Assembly: GCF_041381155.1 (NCBI RefSeq)
Contig: NC_091147.1
Location: 37,140,053 to 37,204,052 of the forward strand
DNA: 64,000 nucleotides
Direction of reading: 5' to 3'
DNA from: Argopecten irradians
Lineage: Eukaryota > Mollusca > Bivalvia > Pectinida > Pectinidae
In this document: positions 13,175 through 33,439 of the stretch, in pieces
Layout: the number at the start of each line of letters is the position of its first letter
Position numbering within the stretch: position 1 is the first letter of the stretch
Notes under the pieces: generated by a model
Database searches by the model: none
Told to the model about the DNA's origin: nothing
Seen by the model: only the letters and a program-made list of their open reading frames with translations
Made by a program: the position numbers and the translations under genes

Positions 13175-13395
13175 AAATCAGATTTCAATGTTCTGTAAAT
13201 CACATCAACCTATCAAATTATACCGTACTGATATTACAGTAAACCAATCAAATTACATTAAATTGGTAATCACAGCAATCAATCAAATTACAATGTACTG
13301 AAAATCACAGCAAACAATAAAATTACATTAAACTGAAAACCACAGCAAGTAATAAAATTGCACTGTGCTGAAATCACACCAAGCAATCATATCTG
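13175..13395. repeat. degenerate ~44-bp tandem repeat
   Basis: About five diverged units built around AATCACAGCAA and CAATCAAATTACA followed by a GTACTGA-like word. Confidence 0.6.
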
Positions 13396-13579
13396 ATCAC
13401 ATAATTGTCTATCAATGAATAGAGATGATAAGGTTCACTGCTAACGTAGCATCAATTATTAATCAATAAATACACAACACCATGTGCATACCATGACATA
13501 TGAAGGTTTACGTTCTTAACATTAATGAAATTCTGAGAGAGCTGTTAAGAACACAAGTATAATATACTCGCCCAGTACA

Positions 13580-13710
13580 TCTTTCGGTCTTTCCAGACAA
13601 CACGAAAACAGTATTTTGATACCTAGAATTTATCAGTTGTTAGGTCTTTCGGTCTTTCCAGACAACACGAAAACAGTATTTTGATACCTAGAATTTATCA
13701 GTTGTTAGGA
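13580..13710. repeat. two-copy 65-bp tandem duplication
   Basis: TCTTTCGGTCTTTCCAGACA begins two essentially identical 65-bp units in a row, which indicates a recent duplication. Confidence 0.9.
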
Positions 13711-14721
13711 ACACATGATATTCAAACCAACACACACATTATGTCAAATTCGGTATCGACCAGAAATGCATTTAAATTCCTATGCTCGATCTTAATATTT
13801 AACGATTAAAGGATTGTTAGATTGCATTTATTGGAGATAAAAGTTATACAATCTGATTGGCAAATAAATAGAATAGCGCCCGTTAACATAGGTAAACAAG
13901 ACTCACATCCATTTATATAAATATTAATACACCAAGTCTAGGCTGCATTTATTGGCTCATAATGCAGATCACGATTATCATTAGAGTAATGGGAGACGCG
14001 GTGGCAAAATGTAAATATCAATATATAATCATCTGTTCTTGCTATAAAATATGCATACTTACGCTGATGTATCAGTTGGCTTTCGGAGTCGTTTGAAAAT
14101 ACAATCACATCTACTGGGAATGAAGCTACAGCTATCTTGTCCGCGATCAGCTGTGTTTATTGATCGTCTCCGCCACACATGCCTTTGAAACGTCTGTGCT
14201 GTAAACAAGAACACAACAAAATGTTCACGCTCCATTCATAATGGAGCTTCACTTAGTAAAACAGTATACCGTCAATTATGTGGCTTTTATCACATACATT
14301 ATCGGTTAATACTGCACACACCAATGATTACAATGGCATGCACTGTCCCAAAAAGTATTGCACTGTCTCACATATCAACTGGTGTTAAATAATTGAGAGG
14401 CTCGTCATCATATCACGTTCAGAGCCCAATCACCTTAAGCCTTTAAATAGACCAGTGTTTATTATGTATCAACACAACAGTTGAAGAATAGTTACAGCAG
14501 CTATATTCAGCGATTGTGTTGACTATAAGCGGACCAATATTTTCGCGATTTGATCTAAAAAAAAAAAAAAAAATTTCAATTTTTCGCGATATGGATTTTA
14601 AAGGTAGATATCATTCAACCGTTTATCTCCATTTTGCGGATCAAATTTACACGATCATAACCATGCGCCGCGAAATCGCGAAAACATCATCCCCTCGAAA
14701 ACAACCGGCTATACATCGTTC

Positions 14722-15030
14722 ATCTCAAACTCCAACCAGGGTAGCCATTTTGAAATAAGATGCACTTTATCCTGAAAAATCATGAAACTATAATGTTTTT
14801 ACCTATTCATTATCAAAACTGATATTTTGAACTTTTTCGATATGATGTTACAAATTCATGTTACCCACAGTAGGGATAATTACCGGTCAGAAAACACTTA
14901 CTTTTGAACTCATACTGAATCAACCAACCAGTGACAGGGTCTTAATTCCATCGATGGCTTCTATACACAGGGGCCATTTCAAAGGTCTATTTTTCCCTCT
15001 ATTAGTAGGTTGTTCCCTTCTGTATGTTTT
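14722..15030 (+). repeat. dispersed repeat D1, copy 2
   Basis: Second copy of the roughly 310-bp repeat at 4860, sharing AACTCCAACCAGGGTAGC, TAATGTTTTTACCTATTCAT and ACACAGGGGCCATTTC. It is preceded by an A17 run and GCGAAA-rich sequence at 14560-14700. Confidence 0.65.
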
Positions 15031-15707
15031 GCTGCAGCCGTGGTAATTATTGCGAGGCGTCCATTTCGCGATTCTTATTAAGATATTATAGACTAGATCT
15101 GGGCGTCATTTCCACCACCAATAAGAACATTTCCCTATGATACACACTCAGTATTTACACGTACCAACAAAATATTTTTCGCGATTTTTTTTAATCATAT
15201 GCAAGATGAAAGCATCATATCATACATTAGAACACTAAACTCAAAGACTGTAAGAAGGTTATTTTAATACCTTTGAATTTATCACTTAGTTTTATATACA
15301 GTCCAATACAGGTATGACGAATTCCTGGGACCCTTCAAAACCTTTTGTATTATGCGGGTTTCGTAATAAGTAGGTTAACATTTGTGTAACAGATACAGAA
15401 ATGAAACAAAATGAGACATTGGACAGAAATATACTACATGTATTGTCTAAATGTAACAATTTTTTTTCAGTAGCAATTTCCCAACTTCTTAATTACTATA
15501 CTTATCTGCAATACATTTTTGTGTTCTAATGTTTTTTTATTCATGCATCTTAATTTCTTGTGTACTAATGCTTTTATGTGATAAACTATCGTATGTTAAT
15601 TTTATACTTTTTTGTCATGTTTTGTCGCAGAATTAGCGTTACTGCTCTGATTTTATACATGACTTTTGAATGTTTACAATATAATAAATGACAATAAATG
15701 AAGCGTT

Positions 15708-16284
15708 TTAAAGGGACAATTCACTCAGGCTAATTCTTTTACATAACCAAGAAGCAAAATATGGCATAAATGTATTGTTCTACATTTCTTATGAAACATA
15801 TAACATAAGATATTGACAAATTCCACGTCATTATTTAGTATTTTAATTGATACCGTTGTAATTACAAATCGTTGATCAATACGATTAAGCAGGTACAATA
15901 TGTACGCTGTACCCATACCCGAGCCAAAGTCACGCACGTTAAACAAATGAACTACATAACCACTGTGGAGGTGATATAATGATTTTTTAGGCAAAACAAT
16001 TCACCTAATAAGGTAAACACACTTCTGTCAGAGCGATTTGAGCAGTTCTAGACAAAAGTAGCATTACTCTACGAGCAAGGGACTGGGTTCGGCATACAAG
16101 ATATTCGACCACAATGTGTAATGGCGGACAGCGAGTGAGTTTGAACATTTCACACGCATTTCGCCACCATGGGATTTTCTGACATATCACAGTAAAACCG
16201 ACTGATCTAATTTCCATTAGAACTGGGGGTTTTCCGATATATATACAAATTTTAATGTTCTCGTAGAATGAATTGTTCCTTTAA
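15708..16284. mobile_element. TTAA-flanked MITE family M2, copy 1
   Basis: 577 bp bounded by TTAA on both sides. The inverted ends are AGGGACAATTCACTC on the left and GAATTGTTCCT on the right. A second copy (42758-43330) has the same ends, and a third, rearranged copy lies at 54357-55225. TTAA target sites are typical of piggyBac-type transposition, so this is probably a non-autonomous piggyBac-like element. Open frames inside are not conserved in sense. Confidence 0.85.
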
Positions 16285-17292
16285 GTGACTTATACTTACT
16301 TTTCACGATAATATGTTATCCATAAAAAGATTTGTGGCAAACTACCAAATGTTTATTTAAAATGTTGATCGGTTCAGCGAAAAAAAAAGAATCGTTACAT
16401 CAGAATAACTTACAGCCAGAAGAAAATGTTTAGGGAAAATGTTGGTTATTATGGAGATGAAACAATTCGAAGCTCGAAGGTAAAACCTGAAAGGTTTTCT
16501 GAAAGGTCGCACGGGGTCAACTAGGAATGTCTCAACCGGAACTCCTCGGGGAATTTATTACTGCACTGAGACAACTCGATTAGTTCAGGATAACGGCTGC
16601 TTGTATATTGTAATTGGAAATAAATATATAGATAAAAGCAATAAATGCAATTTTATATATTTCATATAAATTTAAAACTGGCCAGAGAATTATTATCATT
16701 CGGCATTGGACATGATCTTCATCATACCTTTTATTACGAAAAAAAGGTTTTGGAAAATATATATCGGGCGTTATAAATGCTTTCTGATTTGCATAATTAT
16801 TTTTACCAAAAATGAAACGATGCATATCTACAGAGAAATTTCCATATCATCAGTGTTGATTACATAAAACGAGGCAACAACATAAATGTGCATACGACTT
16901 GTGTGAACATTTTTGTCTTCTGTGTGTTTGGGTACAATTTTAAACACATTCTGTCTTCGTGTATGACGACAGACCAAGGATATTTCACTGATGATATTTC
17001 TGAAGATACTTGTGAAATCTTTATACTGGATAATCAAATCCCACTGTTTAAAACAATGAACCATGTATATAATTAAATATACTATTCAATTAAATTGTGA
17101 ACATAGCAAAATCTATTGGTTCATTCAATCCTTTACATTGCGGTTAAATCTACTAGACTAAATTAATTAAATGTTTTGCATTGTTAATCTACTGGCCAAT
17201 TAATGTATTACACTGTTAAATCCACTGGTAATTTTTGGCAATAAATCTAATTCCTACATTTCTGCTGTTGGAGATATTCTCAGAAAAACCTG

Positions 17293-18440
17293 TCATGATA
17301 ACATCCGCGCGTTAAGGTGGATAATCCGCGGACCTGGATGCACTACGCTGGACCGAGACTGCCGAAGGTCTCCTTTCATGAGAGGCAACCGCAGAGGTTG
17401 ATTTACAACGAGAGACAACAACTCTAGAAACCATGGTTGCCTCTGCCATAAGGAAGCTATCGGAGAAGATTCTGGAGCATTTTACTCACTAGATTCAATG
17501 GCGAATGCGATTGAAAGAGCACATCTACTGCAAAAGTCTGTGGGTCGGGAACTGGAGGTATATATATATGTTTGTCACAAACCTGATAAATGCATGAAAC
17601 ACAGGATTCAGTAGCCATTTTGGTCAACCCTTACTGACGACGGCTGTAAAGGGTATTGGCTTTGTTTGAAAAGAGTGATCAAATACATCTCCTGGTAATA
17701 CAAGAGCAGATTAATGGTCAGAAGTCAAACACGCAATACTTCGTGCCATTTGCTTCTCAATTTTAGCAACAACCTCCAAACTCTTAGTTGGACCGTCTGG
17801 GTAAAATGCATTGTCTTGTCGTCGAAGCATCCTGCGGAAAGGAACTCCTGAAAAGGACAATATTCTCCATCAAGAGGCGATGTCTTTCACTGATGGAGTT
17901 AATCCCTGGAGGCAGGACTCGGTTGGTAAGAAGGATCATCTGTAGATGAATGGTGTGTAGACGTTCTAATGGGACCACATCTGCCAGAGAGAGGAGATGC
18001 CAACAGAAGTCTGAGGAACCATGTTCATTAAAGCCAGTCTTGGCCTTCTTGAATATGTCCTCTAATCCCAAGAACTATATTGAAACGATTCCCCAGGAAA
18101 ACAGTCCTGAGAAGTTTCCTCCGTTTTGTCTGTGAAATGAAATCTACCTTCAGTAAGTAGTTGAGGACCAAGCGAGTAACCATCGTGATCCAACGACTTT
18201 CTGTTCGTATGCAACAAGAAGGAATCGTTGAAGTTGTTGTAAACATCTATAATCCGAGTGACGAAAGTTTACCAAAACCTACAGCAACTTTGTAAATACC
18301 AGAGGAGATGCGGTGAGGTCAAATAGGAAACTTTGCCGTGACACGTGAAACGGAGGAACTTCTTTCCATATTTCTTGATGAGGATATGAAAATACACATT
18401 CTTCAGATCGACTGAAGTTGCCAAATTACCCGACCCTACA
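17293..18440 (-). pseudogene. decayed DIRS-like retroelement pol fragment
   Basis: Read on the minus strand, 18440-18290 encodes a reverse-transcriptase stretch SVDLKNVYFHI followed by KFLRFTCHGKV. This is the DIRS-type form of the first RT palm motif. Further pieces in other frames continue to about 17784 (FTKLL; then the segment beginning LEDIFKKAK). Separately, about 17470-17293 encodes WQRQPWFLELLSLVV and VVHPGPRIIHLNARMLS, which matches the W-P-Q/R-x-P-W and HPD...L motifs in the region after RNase H of DIRS elements. Several frameshifts and stops break it up. It is a dead fragment; termini and recombinase were not found. Confidence 0.72.
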
Positions 18441-18509
18441 AATTCATATATTCGGGAAATGTTGAAAATAAAGACGATGGAAAATACTGTAAACACGACA
18501 ATAAAGTGG

Positions 18510-19640
18510 CATAAAGTTGTATAATAGATAAGAATTGCAGTCTTATTGAAATTAGAATTTTTTTTATTTCCGCTCTATTACGATGCTCTGCGATACATTC
18601 CAATACCCTCTTGTATTGAAGCGTACTGTAGAAATTGTAGTGGGGCGCAAATACAGGTCTCGTTTTAATTAGATTGGTATGTTTTCAAACACTTAGTGCA
18701 AATAAACTTTCTTCTCCATTGGATTTGTTTTTGAAAATATGCTAATGAAGATAACTTTTTCACACGATAACCTCCACGTATTTCATATCTAACTTCGATA
18801 TATTGAAATGAAAAGTTCAGGTTTCTCCCCGACACAGGTTACCAACGGCCTCTAACATTGGTCCCAAAATGAGAAAAGATTTGGACTTAACAATTATCGT
18901 ATTGATATGTCATTCTAGAGTGAAATTCATTGCAGAATGCTGTTCACGTATTTATTAACGGTAGTTTTATTTTAGCGCTTTTTGTATTGTTTTTGAAGCG
19001 CTAACTCATGTATAGCGCTAAAATTTGTAAAAAGAGTATTTCTCGTATTGGACTATGGGATTGCAGTAATTTAAATCCGCCCTAATAAATAATAAGTTAC
19101 AGTTTTTTGTATTTACACTAAAAGGACTTGTTACACCTACCATTGAATTTTGCCCACGAACCAATTTAACTAAACCCAGGTACATTTTGTGGTACTATGA
19201 CAGAGAACCTGTAAGATATACCTTTAAAAAACTCAAAAGGCCCCAGGGGCCTGTGCTAGGGATGATTTAATGTTGCCATCCCGAGGTGTTATCCAGGGTT
19301 CCCTTTTAGTTTCAAAACTATATCAAATTAATGTTCAATTTCAAAAACTGATACCATGTTCTCAAAAGTATACATTTCCGCAAATGACTGTAATAAAATA
19401 AGTACATTTACAGAATAAAGTATATTTTATGAAATTGGACTCTCACATGTTTATATAGAATTCCAAAATGTATGACCTTGGGGTCCCAGGGACTGTCAAG
19501 ATGGAAAACTCCTGATTGTTGGATTAATTCAATTCTTAAACTCCCAAAAAAGCAGTCAATTCAAGTTAATATTTTACTAGAAATCTGGAAATAAAGAAAT
19601 ATATTAGCCATAAAAGCATCATAGTCTCCTACTTACAAAA
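18510..19640. other. intergenic, nothing recognised
   Basis: A+T-rich spacer between the DIRS-like relic and the 3' end of the CFAP300-like gene. No supported feature. Confidence 0.45.
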
Positions 19641-19644
19641 ACAT

Positions 19645-19650
19645 TTTATT
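19645..19650 (-). terminator. candidate poly(A) signal of the CFAP300-like gene
   Basis: AATAAA on the minus strand, about 63 nt past the TGA stop. This is the right hexamer at a plausible distance for a short 3' UTR. The cleavage site itself is not visible. Confidence 0.55.
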
Positions 19651-19712
19651 TCATTTCACAATTGATCAGTGATGTAATGATTCACATGATGTAATGGTTA
19701 AAAAATAGATTG

Positions 19713-26985
<7,273 letters not shown>

Positions 26986-27059
26986 TTTGGATCTTGGTTT
27001 TGCAAGTGTTTAAAATTGTAGATCACTCTCGTCCGGGCGCTTGAAACGTATGCGTAAAT

Positions 27060-27120
27060 GCGCCAGGCCCGTCAATAAAATTCAATTCAATTCAAAATAT
27101 TTTATTGTATATATAAATTA
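27060..27120. repeat. (AATTC)n microsatellite, possible retroelement tail
   Basis: AATTCAATTCAATTC followed by AAAATATTTTATTGTATAT, just upstream of the CFAP300 start. It looks like the 3' tail of a minus-strand retroposon, but no coding remnant adjoins it. Confidence 0.4.
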
Positions 27121-27411
27121 TACACAGTGGGATTGGGTAACAGGCAGTTCCTTTATCAACCCTTTCCCTCTTCCAGTAATGTACAACACGTTATAAATAC
27201 AAATTAACATCAAATTACTAATTAACGTTAATTAATATACATATCCTTACACTCTCACACACATCCTCACGTTCCTACCATGTGAATTATATTAATGAAT
27301 CAGGGAGTATTTAAATTTGAGTAAAGATAGTAAGTTATAAAACAATATTTTTTATTAAAAAAAGAATGGCAAAAAATAGAGTTCACCCGTTTATTTTAGA
27401 ACGCATGCATT

Positions 27412-29125
27412 ACAATACATAATACAATACAATAAATTTTATTTAGTCGCATATTTCTTACAAATAACATTAGCTCTTGTGAGCTATTATCGCGACAAAC
27501 AAAAGTATATATGTATTGTTAACAACACAAAGATTATATTAAAATGTGGAAAATCAAAAGATATAGACCCTGTTTGTATATAAATCACAGAAATTAAAGG
27601 GTAAAAACAAAGACGTTTGTTAAATATGAACACTCGAATTTGTACAAACACTGTGTTATTAAAGGTAGGGATTAAAACACTATCGGATAAGTGTAATGCA
27701 CATATATGCTAACATAGCAAAAAGTAAAAATTGACAGATTATACACTAATATAGTGTGAGTTAAAAGGAAGCATTTTAATTTGAGATCGTAAAAAGCAAT
27801 ATTAAGACCATATTATATAAAGACAAAATGTCATAAACATAGACTAGTGATAAATAAACGAAAAAGCGTAAACATGACAAAGCTACACAAGCTGCATAAT
27901 ACAGAATAAAAAACAGAACAGAACACTGGATAAAAGAAATATGTAAGTATACAGGAGAATTACAAGACAGCAAAGCATGGCACGAGCGGTCATTCTGCAA
28001 AAGACAGACAAATGGCACACTGACAAATTTGGCCGTCCCAGGTGTGGAACTCCGAAAAGTTTTCAACTCTTCGGAATTCATTTGGAAGACTGTTCCACAC
28101 CCGAGCGGCCTCAAAAGAAAATTATTTATGACTATACTTAATTGTGTTAGTTCTTTTGATGTCTGCTTTTCTGTCTTGTCTGAAATTATAAAAAGATGAT
28201 TGTTTGATTGTTATCAAGTCCTGGACATATTCAGGAGAGATCTTGTTAACTATCTTAAAAACCTCGCAGGCCATATCTCGAAGGCTCTTAACATGTAAAA
28301 AATCATTTCCAGATATTTCTAAAATATGTTTAAATGTTGAGGTGTAGTCCTGGTATATAAATCTCAAGGCACGTTCCTGAATCTTTTCCATTTTCCTTAT
28401 ACTTTTCATGCTGCTGAAGTGCCATACAAGAGGACAGTAATTAAAATTTGAGATAATAAAACAATGGTAAATAACACTTCCTTTCATAGTCAGATAAGAG
28501 CCAATGCGTTTTAGTACAGAAAGTTGTTGTGATGCCTTTCTACAAATTTCAGAAATATGAGTGTCAAAATTTAGCATAGAATCAAAATGAACTCCCAAAA
28601 GTTTAACAACATTATCAGGTTTTACACAGGCATCATCTATATCAAAAGAATGAATGTTTTCAATAGTTTTTTTACCAATGCAGATTGATTGAAATTTTTC
28701 AGGTTTGGCTTTCATTTGATTATGTTTAAACCATTGAATCAAAGCTATGCAGTCACTTTCAAAGGAAGTTTTTAGTACATTAAAATCTCTATTTGAGCCA
28801 CTTATAGTATTGTCATCAGCATAGTTGTAGAGCTTTGATGACTTAATATATAAAAACATGTCATTTACAAATATATTAAACAGGAGTGGTCCCAAAATAG
28901 AGCCTTGTGGTACCCCTTTGAGCACTTCCAACCAGTCACCGCAATTGGACCCAAGTCGGACCTGCTGGCACCTGCTGGTCAGGTAGCTGGACAGCAGCTT
29001 CAGAGCACCATCACTCAGTCCATAGGCTTCCAGCTTCCTGATCAGCAGGTCAAGAGGAAGACAATCGAATGCCTTCAAGGCTTGGTCAAATCCTTAAGAA
29101 TGGTAGCGACATACTCATGGTAAAC
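27412..29125 (-). mobile_element. 5'-truncated LINE (CR1/Jockey-like) with (TTGTA)n tail
   Basis: The RT-coding remnant (27990-29125) is followed on the minus strand by a roughly 550-bp 3' UTR ending in an ATTGT/TTGTA microsatellite at about 27412-27435, the usual 3' hallmark of this group. The 5' end stops in the middle of the RT domain near 29125, consistent with incomplete reverse transcription. It lies between CFAP300 and PNPLA4. Confidence 0.85.
27990..29125 (-). pseudogene. non-LTR retrotransposon reverse transcriptase, broken
   Basis: Reads as the second half of a LINE ORF2. Visible motifs are KAFDCLPLDLLIRKLEAYGL; KGVPQGSILGPLLFNIFVND; the catalytic YADD box in NYADDNTIS; LLGVHFDS; FNYCPLVWHFSS; KIQERALRFIY; and near the end EAARVWNSLPNEFR. 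There is no 5' half, endonuclease or ORF1. At about 29078-29090 an extra 8-bp stretch shifts the frame between the DLTK and AFD portions of the motif. An in-frame TAA at about 28122 separates the last 40 codons. It is therefore non-functional but fairly young, since long stretches stay open. Confidence 0.9.
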
Positions 29126-29129
29126 TCAT

Positions 29130-30930
29130 GGCATTGCAAAATTACCGGTATTGTTGCAACAATGTTAGCTATAAGGACTGATAAATGTGATGTGTTCTCC
29201 CAGGGATGATTTACACTGTATAGTTTTACAATGCCCAATATAAGTAATGTTTGTAATAATTCATATAGCTCAGAAATACTTTTTTTCGATGTTAGGCTTT
29301 ACTTATATATATTTGGGATATTCATATTCATGGTATCCGTGGAACTGTATGCGCTTAATTACAATTTTAACCGAAACTTTAAGCTTGTTTGGTGTTTCTA
29401 AGCGTATGTATTTCACCAACTTGTCCAAGTATATATCCGTACTTCGTATATTAGACAGAAAATTGTCAGCATTTTGAAGAGAACCACACCTTTCCGAAAC
29501 GGAAATAACGCAATTGATAACTTGTTGATTGGCTTATCGTTTCTACAGCATACTTCATGTAGGTTTATCATCACTTTCTGGAGAAAAAAAAATTAAGTAC
29601 AATAACCAAAACATTAATTTTCCTAACGCAGGTTCTATACGATGTATATGATTCCTGCCACGCGTTCTTCAACTTATAACTGCGCCAGATGGCAAAACAG
29701 CGACATGAATCTTCACTTTAAAGACCAACCACGTATTCCTTTCTGAAACAAACATTTTAATTTTCTTAAAAACAACAATAACATCAGAAAATGTGTATTG
29801 ATATGCTTGAATTTATTCTTTATAAATATGTATATCAGCACAATTCAAATTTCAGAGATAGCAACGATTGTCATAAAGTAAAATGTAACAGAAAAAAAAT
29901 ATGCAATGATCTTATATAATAACTAAACTACATATGCAAAAAAAATGCATACCTACACAAAATTACGACAAAATTAAAATGAATAAAATCAAGACCGATA
30001 TATACATTTACATTATGTAATAAGTACATCTTATTTAAGTACTTCACAATCAGAACTAGAACTGTCTTTGGTGCATTATCTGTAATATAAGCAATAATTA
30101 ATCAATTAATTAATTAACAATCTTTTATCACTAGAACTCTCTTTGGTACATTATTTATCTTAATACTTAATTAGCAACAAAATCCCTCACAACATAACTG
30201 TCTTTCATAGATAGGTATCATATCATTAATAAATAAAATACTGATTTTAATAAGAAGCCATGAGACCTTCATAGTCACCTGATTGAGTTCTGATAGAAAA
30301 TGTCGTGGAGAACCCTAAAGTCGGTCCCTTTAGCCAGCACAATAATGTATCTGTAGGCATTTTCACAGTATCACAAACTGGAAAAACAACTCAATAAAAT
30401 ACCTAGTATAGACCTTTCAATACGTGAAGTATTTTTCCTTCAACCAATTAATATCTGGGAGTTAAGAAGAAGATGAAATTTAGAAATTTAAGTCATTTTT
30501 ACCCCTTTTTGGCCCCTTCCACAGCCCCCTTTGGGAACCATATGATTCACAATTTTGATTGGCATCAAAATTAATTAAATACGCTTTAGATGTTGTGTGC
30601 ACAAATTTAACTGAATCTGATTAGAGTCACTAGTTTTGGAGAAGAAGTCAAAAATGAAAATTGTTTACTGACACATATGACTCGACAATGGACAAAAGGC
30701 AATTAGAATATATAGGTCAGTTCATCTGGTGAGGTAACCTAATTAACTTGAGTCACTAGTCAAAATATCTCTCTTAATTAATAAATTCAATAACAGAAAA
30801 CAAGGAAAAAGTTAAGAAATACATTGAACATCAGAAAATATAACAAACAATTCATGATATTTTTCTATCATAAAAACAAATGATTCCATTATACATGCCA
30901 ACTAGTGGTTATATATATTTCTTCCCTACA
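29130..30930. other. intergenic, mostly unremarkable
   Basis: A+T-rich. The stretch around 30400-30680 has TTTTTGGCCCCTTCC and CCCCCTTTGGGAACC words reminiscent of dispersed mollusc repeats, but no second copy is in the window. No exons recognised. Confidence 0.4.
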
Positions 30931-30936
30931 GCTTAA

Positions 30937-30950
30937 GTTGCCATAGCAAC
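30937..30950. promoter_or_regulatory. candidate RFX X-box (GTTGCCATAGCAAC)
   Basis: An excellent 14-bp match to the X-box consensus bound by RFX factors, which control ciliary genes. The CFAP300 start lies 3.95 kb downstream in minus orientation, farther than typical promoter-proximal X-boxes. Chance occurrence cannot be excluded. Confidence 0.35.
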
Positions 30951-31369
30951 CACCTCTGTATAAAGAGTTACATGTTTGACAGTTGGGTTCCAAACGACTA
31001 GTTTTACTACATTTTGACCTACATTTTGACCTATGTATATTTCTTTCTCCCTTTTATGGTCTTTATAAACAGGATTGGCTGTTATTCTTGTTTTCATGTT
31101 TACAAACACTTCAAATTGCTTAATTCATTGAATTTCAGTTACACAATTCAAGCATATTTGGCTTATTTAGGAGTCAACATTTTAAGTTTCCCATTTTCAT
31201 AGCAGTCACTAACTGATGGAAATTTTTCCAATACTTAAATTCAAAATAATAAATATTTGGTATGAAAAATTGTCTGATTAAATGATAAAAATGATTTTTT
31301 ATATCAAAATTAGAAGCTTAAAAAAGCATGAAGCTGTTAATTTGATAAGACATGTTGGACAAAAAATAA

Positions 31370-31760
31370 AGTGTTTCCATGAAGTCAACACACAAACAAT
31401 ATTTGTATACATGTATATATACAACAAACACAATGCCTTTTTTTTCATACTAAACCAATACTGTTGATGACATATGAATACAAAATGAACACTTTCCATA
31501 TTTGCATATGAAACAAGAAACGCTGATGACATCTGAATACTGTACAAACAAAACAAACACACCACTGTTCTATTTAGTGTACAAAACTAAAATTGTTAAT
31601 GACATCTGAACTACAAAACAAACATATGGTCCTTTCTGTATACGAAACTAATGTAAAGGGCATTTAAATTCAAAACAAACACACTAACAATTTTTATGTA
31701 ATGAAACCCAATCATTGATGACATTTAAATACAAAAGGAACACAGTCAATTTTTGTTTAC
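31370..31760. repeat. degenerate ~65-bp tandem repeat
   Basis: Roughly six diverged units, each with a GATGACATYTGAATAC-like word, then AAAACAAACACAC, then TTTTTGTATACGAAAC. Open frames here are incidental. Confidence 0.65.
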
Positions 31761-31769
31761 GAAACCAAA

Positions 31770-33200
31770 AACCAAAAATTTACTGTCATTTTTTGTATGC
31801 TAACTAATTCACTCAAAAAATTTGTATACAAAAATAATAGTCTTTTTTTTTTTTTACAAAACCATATCATAAACGAAATTTTTATTATTAGGACACATAA
31901 AAGTCTTATATACAAAATATGAAAATTGTACGGAAAGGAACATAAATCCATTCATTTATGCAAAATCATATTCGATAACGATATTTGTATAAAAACAGAT
32001 ATAACAAATATTCGTATGCATGAACCTAAAGGAATTGATGAACATATGTCATCACCATAAGGAAATATTGGATAAATTAATTCCTAGTGAAAAAGAAAGT
32101 TGTATAAATTGGGAAATCTTTTCCTAATAACTTTTTATGATTACCATCATCTACACTCTACACTCACACCAGGAGAGTGGTGACAATAAATTATTTGTAG
32201 CCAACATATAAAAGTACCATAATGGGTTTGGAGTGGAAAATATTTTCATATTGTGCAAAGACTATCTACGGGGTTTGTTTAACATCAATTAATACATATA
32301 TAAATATCACAACAGGTTTTGTTCACCTCAATTTCTTCTAAAAATATATATATTTACTATTGATATAGACATTGGAAGAACATTGTTAGGAGTACATGAA
32401 TTAATTTGATAGCACCGCAACACCAAAAGCTCTACACAGGAGAAATAAACACTACAGTTAACATTCAAAAAGAGACCTTTTATTGAATAGATATGTTTTT
32501 CTGATAGATTTGGGTTTTTGATTGATAAAATACTCATTTAAATAATTCTACACTAACTAATATCTGTCATGGTAAAATTGAGTCTACACCATTCTTGGTC
32601 ATGAGACTGCAGCTATATTATATAGTTGCAACTTTCAGTTTAAAAAAAATTCTGTTATAATTTTATGTGATGTCTCGTCGATACTGTTTTGTCATTATTT
32701 TGGTTTCAGTAAAGCAACAGAATTTGAAAGAAAAAATTTAACAGATGTATGGCAGACATTGGTTTTACTATTCCACTGACTGCAGCATGGAAATATTTAA
32801 GATTCTAGATAATCAAAGCATGTGTGAATCAAGATCTTAGTGACGGCCAGTAATTTATATTCCATGCATGGCGAAAGTAAGTTTTTGAGCAACAAATCAA
32901 AGGTATAAGACATTAATTTCCTAATCAAACAATACACTAAATTGCCGCTTGTGCGACTTTCATTGCAGACAAAACTAAAAGGAAAGAAATACAATATTGA
33001 ATCTCGTTAATTCAAACTTCTACATGATATGTATATCTTAAAGAACTCATGGTCCGGTCCAAATTTTCACCATTCTTTCTTTTCATAATACAGAGTTATC
33101 TGCCCTTCTAAAGATTGTCATGTCACTAAGTTGTGGGAGAAAATTATGTTGTTTTATTGGAAAAATAAATGTTCAAAAACACAGAATGTTATCATCAAAT
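31770..33200. other. intergenic, nothing recognised
   Basis: A+T-rich; several small open frames on the minus strand have no recognisable family or splice logic. Confidence 0.45.
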
Positions 33201-33203
33201 CCA

Positions 33204-33432
33204 TCTTTGCATATTACAGAGTTAGTTCCCTTGTGGGTAGGTATCGATTGTTACGTCATTATTTTGTGAGCGTTGTTTTCTTTGAAAAGTATGAAATTAT
33301 GCTAGCAAATATATATGACGTCACAATCAATACTTACCCACAAGGGCAGATAACTCTGTTATATACAAATACAGAACATCTTCATGTACAAACAGTCCTG
33401 CAAGGGCAGATAATTGTGTAATATGCGAATAC
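33204..33432. mobile_element. MITE family M1, copy 2 plus an extra right half
   Basis: Well-preserved inverted arms: TCTTTGCATATTACAGAGTT with CCCTTGTGGGTAGGTATCGA on the left, and CAATCAATACTTACCCACAA with GGGCAGATAACTCTGTTATA on the right, each containing TGACGTCA or TTACGTCA. A solo right end (GCAAGGGCAGATAATTGTGT) follows at 33396-33432. Confidence 0.85.
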
Positions 33433-33439
33433 AGATATG

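Noticed and set aside
15725..15994. 89-aa minus-strand frame
   Set aside because: It lies within an M2 MITE and is not kept open in copy 2; no family resemblance.
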